Shown here: piece by piece, positions 32,314 through 40,917 of the stretch
Position numbering within the stretch: position 1 is the stretch's first letter
Layout of the letters: each line of letters begins with the position of its first letter
Source: Ferruginibacter sp050611725
Lineage (GTDB): Bacteria; Bacteroidota; Bacteroidia; Chitinophagales; Chitinophagaceae
Reading direction: 5' to 3'
NCBI RefSeq assembly: GCF_050611725.1
Contig: NZ_JBODJB010000001.1
Location: 1,798,001-1,862,000 of the forward strand
Length of the DNA stretch: 64,000 bases
Position numbers and translations under genes: made by a program
Notes under the pieces: model-generated
What the model was told of the DNA's origin: nothing
Database searches by the model: none
The model's input: only the letters and a program-made list of their open reading frames with translations

Positions 32314-32323
32314 TGCCCATAAC
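32314..32323 (-). repeat. cassette-like boundary core, 5' side of gene at 31627
   Basis: TGCCCATAAC on the plus strand (GTTATGGGCA on the minus strand), 40 bases upstream of the preferred start codon and perfectly complementary to the core at 31609-31618. Confidence 0.6.
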
Positions 32324-32375
32324 TCTCAAATATACGCACATCCTTGCACCAAAAAGAGCTAATTTTCAATCAAAA

Positions 32376-32612
32376 ATGGTGCAAGAAATAAAATTGAGAT
32401 TGGTAAATGAAAAATTAAATATTGGCTTGGTAAATTGGAAACAGGTTTATATACTTAATCCTACTGTTAATGAATTAATCCCTGAAACAGATAGAGGTCG
32501 TTTGGTTTATAGAGTAAGAGGGTCTAGTAGACGAATTAGTTATGCCAAAATAAAAAAAGGGTTAAAAAGAAAAGACCTTCGTATATCTGTCGATGTGCCT
32601 AATTGGTTTTAA
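32376..32612 (+). CDS. small basic protein of unknown function
   Basis: 78 residues from ATG 32376. Rich in Lys/Arg with a hydrophobic core (LRLVNEKLNIGLVNWKQVYI) and SRRISYAKIKKGLKRKDLRI; it could bind nucleic acid. I do not recognise a family, but the regular codon pattern suggests it is real. The ATG lies inside an inverted repeat (CTTGCACCA near 32343-32351 with TGGTGCAAG at 32377-32385), which might hide the initiation site. It sits between the cassette-like region and the rhomboid gene. The alternative is a chance ORF. Confidence 0.5.
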   Translation: MVQEIKLRLVNEKLNIGLVNWKQVYILNPTVNELIPETDRGRLVYRVRGSSRRISYAKIKKGLKRKDLRISVDVPNWF

Positions 32613-32681
32613 TTGCTACTGAATTCAACAATTAAAACTTGCACATTCCTTAAAAACAATGCACCTTAGCAAAAAAACAGT

Positions 32682-34184
32682 ATGCCAAAGCAAGAGCAAA
32701 CCATAACCGTTAGTGATACTGATAAAGAAACAATATTAGCGATCAGTTATCAGGCTATTAAAAATCTAGGTTGGACGGTGCATTATGCCGGGGAGGAAAA
32801 ACTTTCGGCAGGTACCATCAAAAAATGGAATAACTACCCTCAATTGATACTGATTGAAAGTAATGGTACAACCTTAACCGTTAGTAGTGAAATGGTACAC
32901 GGCGAGTCATTCGATATCGGCGGAAAGAATAAAAAGAATATTGCGGCGTTCTTAGCTGCTTTTGAAGCCGCCAAAAATACAACCGGTGCTGCAACAATTC
33001 AGGAGAATATTGCTGCTATCAATGAGTTGAGAGGGTTAACGGTAAAAGTAGCCGAGGAAGAAGAAGCCAATGCTGCTGAAATTGATAAAGCCATGAATTT
33101 ATCGGGAAGCAATTTGTACGTTACCTATACTATCATAGCTATTAATATTTTGATATTTATTTTGATGGCGGTAAATGGTGCCGGCATTTTTGAAGCTGAT
33201 AGTTTAGTGCATGTTGCTTGGGGAAGTAATTTTACTCCGCTTACCTTAAGTGGTGATTGGTGGCGTTTACTAACCAATACTTTTTTGCATTTCGGGGTCA
33301 TCCATTTATTGATGAATATGTATAGTTTGTATTCTATCGGTATTTATTTAGAGCCCATGCTGGGCAAAGCAAAATATATAACTGCTTATTTGTGTACAGG
33401 TGTGCTTGCAAGCGTGGTTAGTGTCTGGTGGCATAAGGAAGGTGTAAATAGTGCCGGAGCATCAGGCGCAATTTTTGGTATGTACGGATTGTTTTTGGCG
33501 TTGCTTACTACCAATCTTATTCCTTCATCTGTTAGAAAAGCGTTGTTGCAAAGTATTGGTATTTTCATTGTTTACAATCTAGCTTATGGAATGAAAGGTG
33601 GTGTAGATAATGCGGCACATATTGGCGGTTTAATTAGCGGTTTTATTGTGGGTTATATTTATGCATACGGAATAAAAAAAGAAAGGGGTGAGCAACAACA
33701 GGAATTAAATTGGATAATGCCATTGGTGATAATACTTACTCTTGGAATAAGTTATCAATTCTTACAAATGCATAAAGTTTCGGCAAAAGATAGGAGTGCA
33801 GAAGAGGCTTTTATTTCAGATTCAAAGTATGCAGATCATGAAAAATTTAATCAAGTGTTGATTGAATTGACAGAAAAGGAAGAGCTTGCAATTAATCCAT
33901 TGGCAGATACAACTATAACGAATGGCGAATTGAAGAATACGATCAATACTGTTTGTTATCCTGCCTGGGATGCCATTGATTTACGACTTAAAGCAACAAA
34001 GAATTATAAAATATCGCCTTCAATGCATAAAAAAGCCGATAAACTGCTGGAATATGTTGGGTATCGAAAAGAAGAACTTGGAATTCGACTAAAAATGATT
34101 GAAGACGGACAAACTGAAGAACTATTACAGGAATTAGATAGCGTAATACTGAAGATCAATAAAGTGGTAGGTGAACTTCAATAA
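32682..34184 (+). CDS. rhomboid family intramembrane serine protease with N-terminal domain
   Basis: 500 residues. A soluble N-terminal domain (about 1-135, beginning QTITVSDTDKETILAISYQA) precedes the membrane core with six helices (about 150-345). The catalytic Ser261 is in NSAGASGAIFG and His313 is in DNAAHIGGLISGF. The WWRLLTNTFLHFGVIHLLMNM stretch is the family hallmark. Rhomboids cleave transmembrane substrates within the membrane. A charged C-terminal region (about 360-500, helical, Glu/Lys-rich) follows and is not part of the protease core. A perfect hairpin terminator is shared with the convergent mdh. Confidence 0.93.
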   Translation: MPKQEQTITVSDTDKETILAISYQAIKNLGWTVHYAGEEKLSAGTIKKWNNYPQLILIESNGTTLTVSSEMVHGESFDIGGKNKKNIAAFLAAFEAAKNTTGAATIQENIAAINELRGLTVKVAEEEEANAAEIDKAMNLSGSNLYVTYTIIAINILIFILMAVNGAGIFEADSLVHVAWGSNFTPLTLSGDWWRLLTNTFLHFGVIHLLMNMYSLYSIGIYLEPMLGKAKYITAYLCTGVLASVVSVWWHKEGVNSAGASGAIFGMYGLFLALLTTNLIPSSVRKALLQSIGIFIVYNLAYGMKGGVDNAAHIGGLISGFIVGYIYAYGIKKERGEQQQELNWIMPLVIILTLGISYQFLQMHKVSAKDRSAEEAFISDSKYADHEKFNQVLIELTEKEELAINPLADTTITNGELKNTINTVCYPAWDAIDLRLKATKNYKISPSMHKKADKLLEYVGYRKEELGIRLKMIEDGQTEELLQELDSVILKINKVVGELQ

Positions 34185-34197
34185 TTGAGCTCAAAAT

Positions 34198-34228
34198 AAA
34201 AAGCCCCCAATGATCATCGGGGGCTTTT
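34198..34228. terminator. bidirectional terminator between rhomboid gene and mdh
   Basis: AAGCCCCC and GGGGGCTT form a G+C-rich stem flanked by AAAATAAAA on the left and TTTTCATTT on the right, giving a T run for both strands. Confidence 0.85.
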
Positions 34229-34249
34229 CATTTATATAAAGAAAGTGAA

Positions 34250-35179
34250 TTACAATGTCTTCAAAACATCATTCATGTTTCTTACAGCATCTGCGCTTTT
34301 GTTGAAAGCAGCTTGTTCTGCATCGTTCAATTTAAAGTCAAGAATTTTTTCCCAACCGTTTTTACCGATAATAACGGGAACGCCTAAGCAAATATCTTTT
34401 TGTCCGTATTCGCCATCCAATGCAACACATGCAGTGAATAATTTTTTCTCGTCACGTACAATTGCTTCAACCATTGCAGCACCTGCAGCTCCCGGCGCAT
34501 ACCATGCAGATGTACCAATTAAAGCTGTTAGGGTAGCACCACCAACCATTGTATCTTTTACAATTTTTTCTTGTTGCTCAGCAGATAAGAATTCTGTAAC
34601 AGGTACACTGTTCCAGGTAGCTTTGCTGATCAAAGGTATCATTGTAGTATCACCATGTCCGCCAACAACCACTGCATTTAAATCAGCAGGGCTGCAACCT
34701 AAAGTTGTACTTAATTGATAACGGAAACGAGCACTGTCTAATGCACCACCCATACCAATGATCTTGTGTTTAGACAAACCTGTAGATTGCAATGCCAAGT
34801 AAGTCATTGTATCCATAGGATTACTGATAACTATGATGATCGTATTTGGAGAAAATTTTAAAATGTTTTCTGCAACCGATTTTACGATTCCTGCATTTAC
34901 GCCGATCAATTCTTCTCTTGTCATCCCCGGTTTACGAGGTAAGCCAGAAGTAATAACAACAACATCACTGTTTGCAGTTTTGCTGTAATCATTTGTGCTG
35001 CCAACAATTTTGGTGTCAAAGCCAAGTAATGCAGCTGTCTGCATCATGTCTTGCGCCTTACCTTCGGCCACACCTTCTTTAATATCTAATAAAACAAGTT
35101 CTGTACACAATTCTTTACGGGCAATATTATCGGCACATGTTGCACCTACTGCTCCGGCACCTACTACGGTTACTTTCAT
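34250..35179 (-). CDS. mdh: malate dehydrogenase
   Basis: 309 residues, NAD-dependent, interconverting malate and oxaloacetate in the citric acid cycle. Rossmann motif VGAGAVGATCADNIA (5-19), specificity loop GLPRKPGMTREEL where Arg replaces the Gln of lactate dehydrogenase, SNPMDTMTYLALQ, and the catalytic His in GGHGDTTMIP. The length and the LDH-like subtype (MDH type 3) agree with Bacteroidota. The ATG at 35179 has an A/T-rich leader. It stands alone, with a shared terminator to the rhomboid gene and a divergent redox gene. Confidence 0.97.
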   Translation of the reverse strand: MKVTVVGAGAVGATCADNIARKELCTELVLLDIKEGVAEGKAQDMMQTAALLGFDTKIVGSTNDYSKTANSDVVVITSGLPRKPGMTREELIGVNAGIVKSVAENILKFSPNTIIIVISNPMDTMTYLALQSTGLSKHKIIGMGGALDSARFRYQLSTTLGCSPADLNAVVVGGHGDTTMIPLISKATWNSVPVTEFLSAEQQEKIVKDTMVGGATLTALIGTSAWYAPGAAGAAMVEAIVRDEKKLFTACVALDGEYGQKDICLGVPVIIGKNGWEKILDFKLNDAEQAAFNKSADAVRNMNDVLKTL

Positions 35180-35246
35180 GGTAAAAATTATTTATTTGAT
35201 TGAAGAATTAATTTGCGGTGCAAAGGTAATTGTTTACTGTATTAGA

Positions 35247-35738
35247 TTATAAAGCTTCAGCAATTTTTTCTACGGGAACGCTGCCATCAAAAGCTTTTAC
35301 AAATTTTCCTTTCTTATTATAAAGGAAAAGCCCGGGGTAGTTCCTTATGTTATAGAAGCTGCCAATCAACCATACAGGATCTCTGCCAACAGTGATGTTC
35401 GGGTATTTGGCCAATTCGTATTTATTGTAAAACTCGAGGATATAGTTGTAACTAATGGGAGAGATCATTACTATCTGTACTTTTTTGAAAAGATCGATAT
35501 GTTTCAATAGCTCTTTGGTTTCATGCTGACAATGATCACAATCCGGACTGAATGCCATGATCAGAACCGGCCTTTTCTTCTTCAGGTCGGCCTTGGTAAA
35601 TTTTGTACTATCAGGTACTTTTATGATCGAGAACGGCACCACGGTAGGGAATTTCAAGTATAGGAGCGATGTATCTGTTTGAGCAGCAGCAATCTTACCA
35701 ATTGTAAAGAGTATAATAAAGAGCAGGACTTTTTTCAT
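35247..35738 (-). CDS. periplasmic thioredoxin-like (TlpA/ResA-type) protein
   Basis: 163 residues with a signal peptide (about 1-19, AAAQ). The redox motif is SPDCDHCQHE with Cys67 and Cys70, placed after the first strand of a thioredoxin fold. Later YPNITVGRDPVWLIGSF and NYPGLFLYNKKGKFV complete the fold. Such proteins keep thiols reduced in the periplasm, for example for cytochrome c maturation; the exact partner is unknown. It is divergent from mdh and lies downstream of a large inverted repeat that separates it from efp. Confidence 0.85.
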   Translation of the reverse strand: MKKVLLFIILFTIGKIAAAQTDTSLLYLKFPTVVPFSIIKVPDSTKFTKADLKKKRPVLIMAFSPDCDHCQHETKELLKHIDLFKKVQIVMISPISYNYILEFYNKYELAKYPNITVGRDPVWLIGSFYNIRNYPGLFLYNKKGKFVKAFDGSVPVEKIAEAL

Positions 35739-35791
35739 TTGATAAAAGTAAGCGATTGGGATTTTAATTGATTGTTAATACTTAATTGAAT

Positions 35792-35909
35792 GAATCAGGA
35801 TTTTGCGAATTAATGGATCTTCCGGATTAGATCATTAAAAATCAAAAGGGTGCTCATAATTCCTATCGATAAAATCCTGTTCATCTTCTACTCCTCAAAA
35901 TCCTGATTC
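35792..35909. repeat. 14-bp perfect inverted repeat around 90-bp centre
   Basis: GAATCAGGATTTTG (35792-35805) pairs with CAAAATCCTGATTC (35896-35909). Between them are further inverse words such as AATTAATGGATC/GATCATTAAAAATC and AAAATCCTG. It lies directly upstream of the efp -7 element, so it may affect efp expression. Confidence 0.65.
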
Positions 35910-35929
35910 TGACAATTGATTAAATACCT

Positions 35930-35937
35930 TACTTTTG
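35930..35937 (+). promoter_or_regulatory. -7 element TACTTTTG for efp
   Basis: TACTTTTG fits TAnnTTTG and gives a leader of about 20 bases to the efp ATG at 35959. The eight codons open upstream of that ATG would begin inside the promoter, so they are not coding. Confidence 0.6.
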
Positions 35938-35958
35938 CAGCCAATTAAATTAAGTGTT

Positions 35959-36525
35959 ATGGCAACTACAGCAGATATGCGTTCAGGATTAGTCATCAAA
36001 GTTGATGGCAGTTTGTATTCAGTAATTGAATTCGGACAAAACAAAACAGCCCGTGCAGCAGCAAAAGTTTGGGCTAAATTGAAAGGTGTTGACAATAGTC
36101 GTACCATCGAACTTACATGGAATAGCGGTGAAACCATTTATCCGGTAAGAGTAGAGAAAAAAGCGTATCAATTCTTATATAAAGATGATACAGGGTATAA
36201 TTTTATGGATAACGAAACATTCGAACAAATAGCGGTACAGGAAAACATGATCGATGCTCCTAAGTTCTTAAAAGACGGACAGGAAGTATCTGTATTGATC
36301 AATGGCGAAACAGAACAACCAATGGGAGTAGAGCTTCCAGATAAAATAGTGCTTTTGGTTACATACAGCGAACCAGGTGCAAAAGGCGATACAGCTACAC
36401 GTACATTGAAGCCGGCAACTGTTGAAACAGGTGCTATTGTAAACGTTCCTTTATTTGTAAATGAAGGAGAGTTGATCAGAGTAAATACCAAAACAGGTGA
36501 TTACGTTGAGAGAGTAAAAGATTAG
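35959..36525 (+). CDS. efp: elongation factor P (Arg32 type)
   Basis: 188 residues. EF-P helps ribosomes through polyproline stretches. Three beta-barrel domains are visible: KOW-like N-terminal domain (1-65), then the second (66-128, FMDNETFEQIAV) and third (129-188, KPATVETGAIVNVPLFV, ERVKD). The tip loop reads GQNKTARAAAKVWAKLKG, so the position of the modified Lys34 of Escherichia coli is Arg32 here, as in the rhamnosylated EF-P of Pseudomonas and Shewanella. No earP is present in the window, so whether this Arg is modified is open. The start is ATG 35959, chosen over a codon at 35935 that lies within the promoter. A terminator follows. Confidence 0.96.
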   Translation: MATTADMRSGLVIKVDGSLYSVIEFGQNKTARAAAKVWAKLKGVDNSRTIELTWNSGETIYPVRVEKKAYQFLYKDDTGYNFMDNETFEQIAVQENMIDAPKFLKDGQEVSVLINGETEQPMGVELPDKIVLLVTYSEPGAKGDTATRTLKPATVETGAIVNVPLFVNEGELIRVNTKTGDYVERVKD

Positions 36526-36542
36526 TTCTGAAAATGTGCATA

Positions 36543-36577
36543 AAAAATGGGCCGATTTTTTAAAATCGGCCCATTTT
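36543..36577 (+). terminator. efp terminator
   Basis: AAAATGGGCCGATTTT and AAAATCGGCCCATTTT form an almost fully complementary 16-bp stem followed by GTTTTT. Confidence 0.85.
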
Positions 36578-36750
36578 GTTTTTGGCCTATTTTAGGGTAT
36601 TTTATGTTTTTTTGAGGGTATTTTCTATGGTTTTTAACATATTTAGGCCAAAAAAATCAATTTTTTTATTTTTTATTATTTGCAATTTTGATAAATCATT
36701 CCCTATCTTAGCAGCCCGTTTAAATTCATTAAACCATTTAATCTTTTAAC

Positions 36751-37224
36751 ATGGATATCAAACAAATTCAGGAACTTGTAAAGCTTATCAATAAAAGTAA
36801 TATCGGTGAGTTAACGATCGAAGAAGAAGGCTCAAAAATTACGATTAAGCAAAAGAAAGATCCTGCACAAAATGTGGTGGCTTCAGCTCCGGTTTACGCA
36901 ACAGCTCCGGCACCACAGGCAGCAGCTCCTGTAGCAGCGGCACCTGCGGCATCAAAAGAAACAGCAGCTCCTAAAGCAGACAATCTACTTACAATAAAAA
37001 GCCCTATGATCGGTACATTTTACCGCCAGTCTGGTCCGGGTAAACCGATCTTCATAAATGTTGGTGACGATGTGGAAGTAGGCAAAGTAGTTTGTATCAT
37101 TGAAGCTATGAAATTATTCAACGAAATAGAAAGTGAAGTAAAAGGTAAGATCGTAAAAGTATTGGTAGAAGATGCAAGCCCTGTTGAGTATGATCAGCCA
37201 CTTTTCTTGGTAGAACCTGCTTAA
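36751..37224 (+). CDS. accB: biotin carboxyl carrier protein of acetyl-CoA carboxylase
   Basis: 157 residues. Helix at the N-terminus (MDIKQIQELVKLINKSNIGE) binds biotin carboxylase. An Ala/Pro-rich linker covers 43-75, and the biotinyl domain (78-157) contains the biotinylation Lys121 in CIIEAMKLFNEIES. Biotin attached here is carboxylated by AccC and used to make malonyl-CoA. accC follows after 215 bases, a longer gap than usual, which holds a long inverted repeat (37228-37430). The promoter region contains TTTG at about 36677 and TATCTTAG near 36704. Confidence 0.96.
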   Translation: MDIKQIQELVKLINKSNIGELTIEEEGSKITIKQKKDPAQNVVASAPVYATAPAPQAAAPVAAAPAASKETAAPKADNLLTIKSPMIGTFYRQSGPGKPIFINVGDDVEVGKVVCIIEAMKLFNEIESEVKGKIVKVLVEDASPVEYDQPLFLVEPA

Positions 37225-37227
37225 ATA

Positions 37228-37430
37228 ATGTGCAAATTAGCAGATGTGCAAATTTGCAAATGAAAATTCGTTAGTTCTAGCCTTTTATATGACCTTATTT
37301 TAATGAAGAATCAGCAATGTTGTAATTAATATAGGTTAAATTATTTTTTAATTAATTTAAAAAATGCGAAAGCAGTAACAGATGTTACCAGTTGAAATTT
37401 GAACATCTGCACATCTGCTAATTTGCACAT
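37228..37430. repeat. 34-bp inverted repeat between accB and accC (GTGCAAATTAGC family, copy 2)
   Basis: The arm 37228-37261 (starting ATGTGCAAATTAGCAGATGT) and the arm 37397-37430 pair at 31 of 34 positions, with 23 matches in a row, around a 135-base A/T-rich centre. The left arm starts 3 bases after the accB stop and the right arm ends 9 bases before the accC ATG. Related words occur at 12586 and 56300. Confidence 0.75.
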
Positions 37431-37439
37431 TTGAAAACC

Positions 37440-38777
37440 ATGTTTAAAAAAATATTGATTGCCAACCGTGGAGAAATTGCCCTTAGGGTAATTCGTACCT
37501 GTAAAGAGATGGGGATTAAAACGGTTGCCGTTTATTCAACTGCAGATAGAAATAGTTTACACGTAAAATTTGCTGACGAAGCAATATGTATTGGTAAACC
37601 AAGCAGTACAGATTCTTACCTGAATATTCCGCACATCATGGCGGCCGCTGAGATTACCAATGCAGATGCTATTCATCCGGGATATGGTTTTCTTGCAGAG
37701 AATGCAAAATTTGCACAGATCTGTACCGATCATGGGATCAAATTCATTGGCCCAACGCCTGATATGATCAATGCAATGGGGGATAAGGTTACAGCTAAAG
37801 AAACAATGATCAAAGCCGGGGTGCCTGTTGTACCCGGTGTTGAGGGATTATTAGAAAGTGTTGAGCATGCTATAGAATCTGCAAAAACTGTTGGTTATCC
37901 CGTAATATTAAAAGCTACTGCCGGTGGTGGAGGTAAAGGTATGAGGGTAGTATGGAGCGAAGAAGAAATTGAAAAGGCTTTCGATACCGCCAAAGCAGAA
38001 GCTGCTGCATCATTTAAAAATGATGGTATCTATATGGAAAAATTTGTGGAAGAGCCACGTCATATTGAGATACAGGTAGCAGGAGATCAATACGGAAGTG
38101 TTTGTCATTTGAGTGAAAGGGATTGTTCCATTCAGCGTCGTCACCAAAAATTGGTTGAAGAATCTCCTTCACCGTTTATGACACCCGAGTTGAGAGAGAA
38201 AATGGGAGAGGCTGCTATTAAGGCGGCTGCATCTATCAACTATGAAGGAGTTGGTACAATTGAATTTTTGGTTGATAAACATCGTAATTTCTATTTCATG
38301 GAAATGAACACACGTATCCAGGTTGAACACTGTGTTACAGAAGAAGTAGTGAATTATGATCTGATCAAAGAACAAATCAAAATAGCTGCCGGACATAAAA
38401 TAAGCGGTAAAAATTATTATCCTCAAATGCATGCGATCGAATGTCGTATCAATGCGGAAGATCCGTATAATGATTTCAGACCAAGTCCGGGCAAGATAAC
38501 GGTATTGCATACCCCGGGTGGGCACGGTGTTCGTGTTGATAGTCATGTATATGCCGGTTACGTAATTCCTCCTTATTACGATAGTATGATCGGGAAATTA
38601 ATAGCTGTTGCACAAACCCGTGAAGAAGCGATTGATACTATGAGCAGGGCATTGAGCGAATATGTGATCGAAGGTATCAAAACAACTATTCCTTTTCATT
38701 TGCAATTAATGCAGAATGAAGATTTCAGGAAAGGAAATTTTACAACTAAATTCTTAGAAAGTTTTGTGATGAAATAA
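37440..38777 (+). CDS. accC: biotin carboxylase subunit of acetyl-CoA carboxylase
   Basis: 445 residues, ATP-grasp enzyme that carboxylates biotin on AccB. Features: FKKILIANRGEIALRVIRTCKEMGIKTVAVYS at the start, ATP-binding glycine-rich KATAGGGGKGMRVV (about 158-171), YMEKFVEEPRHIEIQVAGDQYG, SERDCSIQRRHQKLVEESPSP, and the catalytic FMEMNTRIQVEHCVTEEV. The start is ATG 37440; a TTG three codons upstream lies in the inverted repeat. It pairs with accB just upstream, as in most bacteria. The carboxyltransferase genes accA/accD are not in the window. Confidence 0.97.
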   Translation: MFKKILIANRGEIALRVIRTCKEMGIKTVAVYSTADRNSLHVKFADEAICIGKPSSTDSYLNIPHIMAAAEITNADAIHPGYGFLAENAKFAQICTDHGIKFIGPTPDMINAMGDKVTAKETMIKAGVPVVPGVEGLLESVEHAIESAKTVGYPVILKATAGGGGKGMRVVWSEEEIEKAFDTAKAEAAASFKNDGIYMEKFVEEPRHIEIQVAGDQYGSVCHLSERDCSIQRRHQKLVEESPSPFMTPELREKMGEAAIKAAASINYEGVGTIEFLVDKHRNFYFMEMNTRIQVEHCVTEEVVNYDLIKEQIKIAAGHKISGKNYYPQMHAIECRINAEDPYNDFRPSPGKITVLHTPGGHGVRVDSHVYAGYVIPPYYDSMIGKLIAVAQTREEAIDTMSRALSEYVIEGIKTTIPFHLQLMQNEDFRKGNFTTKFLESFVMK

Positions 38778-38792
38778 AAATAAGCTTGATCC

Positions 38793-40751
38793 TTAATTTT
38801 TATTCTTCATTAAATTATGGTTGAAACGATAGCTGGCTATTTGATAGTAAGCTATCGTTTTCTTTTTTAAGCTATCATCAACTTTACTAGATAGTGTCAT
38901 CTCTCCTTTATCTACTGAATATTGAGTCACCTGTTTTTTATCATTGATTTGGAGGAAAGTATTCTTTGATAATAGCCCTAATGTTCTATAATTGCCAATC
39001 AATGCTCGTTCTTCATTTTTCTGCATAAGGTTAACATCTTTACCAAACAAAGACGTTTTATAATTCCAATGAAGCATCCCAAATACAGTAGGCATAAGAT
39101 CAATTTGAGAAACTAATTTATTGATCTCGTATTTTTGGTTTGGCATATTTACAATAATAGCAGGAATGTGGTGATGGTTAATATTGATATCCCATTTGCC
39201 GGCACTGTTAGCACAATGATCTGCAACAATGATAAATATCGTATTCTTGAACCATGGCTTTGTTTTGGCTTTTTCTAAATAATTACCAATAGCAAAGTCT
39301 GCATATTTTACAGCGGCATCTCTGCTTCCTTGTGGGAGATCAATTTTATTTGGAGGAAAAGTATAAGGTTTGTGATTGGAAGTTGTCATGATATAATAAA
39401 ACGACTTCTGATTTTTATCCTGATTTTTATCCTGTATTTTTAATGTCTTACTGAAAATATCTTCATCAGAAATACCCCATGCATTTTCAAATAGCACTTC
39501 GCCATCTTCAATATTTATTCTTTCTGTTTTGATGTTATCCGATAAAGGGTTGCCTCTGTTTCTGTCTACAATTTTAAAGCCTTGCCCGCCAAAAAAAGTA
39601 TTCATATTGTCGAAATATCCATCTCCGCCGTAAATAAAATAATTGGTATAATTTTTTTGCTCAAAAATATTAGCAATAGAAAAAATATCATCATTATTCA
39701 ATCTACGTACAATACTATTCCCGGGAGTGGGGGGTACGCATAAAGTAAGAGCTTCCATACCTCTTACCGTTCTTGTGCCTGTTGCAAACATATTGTTGAA
39801 TACAATATTTTCATTTGCCAATCGGTCTAAATTTGGTGTGATGTTGAGCTTATTACCAAATCGTTGCATGAAATCACTACTCATGCTTTCCATGCAGATC
39901 AATACAATGTTAGGCTGTGTTTCAGCAATACTATCTGTAGTATTACGTTCTATACTAAACGGGTCTTTTGAGAAAATAAATTCCTGATTGTTTTGTAATA
40001 ACTCTTTCTTTATAATGCCCATTGCTTCATCTTCCGGAAGTTTGGGATAAAAAGTATAGTAATCCAGTTCATTTGAACGATAAGCGGCGAAAAATGAATA
40101 CACCCCATTTTTGCTCAATTCATTCTCATACAAATTTGTACTCCACTCAGCTTGTTTGTTTTTTATAAAGAAGCAATAGGCTAGTGTTATTAAAAATACA
40201 GGCAATGTAAAAGTTAGTCTTTTTAGAAAGGGTAGCTTGTCGTCAAAAGTTTGTTTAAATATTTTTCTCTTATGTAAGATAAATATAAACAGTCCAACGA
40301 GAGAAAGAATGCCCGTAATCAAAAGCGGTAACGGATAAGACTGACTTATATTTTCAAATACTTCATAAGTATAAATAAGGTAATCTACTGCTATGAAATT
40401 AAATCTAGTATTAAACTCTTCCCAAAAAGGGAATTCCGCCAAAAAGGCAAATACTGCAATGAGGGTCGTTAGAAATAAAATAATATGTGTTAGAATTTTA
40501 TCAAAAGTTGAACCAATAAATCTTTTGGGTATTGCTAAAAGGTAGAGAAGGTAAAAAGATAAAAAAAACAGGCCAACTCCCAGGTCATACACAAATCCTA
40601 ATAAAAAAATTTTCAGAATATGCAAAACTGAAAAAATGATGTTGCGAAAAGATAATACGTATAAAACAAGTCGTATCAGAAAGCTTGTTATCAGATAGAT
40701 TTTTAAAAAGGAGATATAGGCCTTGTATCTGTCGAACAATTTTATCATCAT
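38793..40751 (-). CDS. LTA synthase family sulfatase-fold membrane protein
   Basis: 652 residues. Five membrane helices in the N-terminal third (about 15-220) are followed by a periplasmic alkaline-phosphatase-type domain. The metal-binding core starts IVLICMESMSSDFMQRFGN, the Thr nucleophile region is FATGTRTVRGMEALTLC, and the metal ligands continue in TTSNHKPYTFPP and IIVADHCANSAG. LTA synthases and related enzymes transfer phosphoglycerol or phosphoethanolamine from lipids to a polymer. Bacteroidota have no teichoic acid, so here the acceptor is more likely a surface glycan or lipid; that is inference. The gene ends 15 bases from the accC stop and is convergent to it. Confidence 0.88.
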   Translation of the reverse strand: MMIKLFDRYKAYISFLKIYLITSFLIRLVLYVLSFRNIIFSVLHILKIFLLGFVYDLGVGLFFLSFYLLYLLAIPKRFIGSTFDKILTHIILFLTTLIAVFAFLAEFPFWEEFNTRFNFIAVDYLIYTYEVFENISQSYPLPLLITGILSLVGLFIFILHKRKIFKQTFDDKLPFLKRLTFTLPVFLITLAYCFFIKNKQAEWSTNLYENELSKNGVYSFFAAYRSNELDYYTFYPKLPEDEAMGIIKKELLQNNQEFIFSKDPFSIERNTTDSIAETQPNIVLICMESMSSDFMQRFGNKLNITPNLDRLANENIVFNNMFATGTRTVRGMEALTLCVPPTPGNSIVRRLNNDDIFSIANIFEQKNYTNYFIYGGDGYFDNMNTFFGGQGFKIVDRNRGNPLSDNIKTERINIEDGEVLFENAWGISDEDIFSKTLKIQDKNQDKNQKSFYYIMTTSNHKPYTFPPNKIDLPQGSRDAAVKYADFAIGNYLEKAKTKPWFKNTIFIIVADHCANSAGKWDININHHHIPAIIVNMPNQKYEINKLVSQIDLMPTVFGMLHWNYKTSLFGKDVNLMQKNEERALIGNYRTLGLLSKNTFLQINDKKQVTQYSVDKGEMTLSSKVDDSLKKKTIAYYQIASYRFNHNLMKNKN

Positions 40752-40917
40752 TTCATTGATTGTTGTATTCGAAAATATCTTATAAAGGTAAGCTAGATAT
40801 AGTGTTTATGCAATAAAGATGTCTTTCTCTGAAACATCATCGAAAATTTATTGCCGGGATGTACTGTAAATGGTTTTTTCTTAGCTTCATTGTGTGAATT
40901 TCTAAACAACGATCGTT

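Noticed and set aside
30836..32323. A classical integron array
   Set aside because: The cores break the GTTRRRY rule and no integron integrase is in the window. I report cassette-like units instead.
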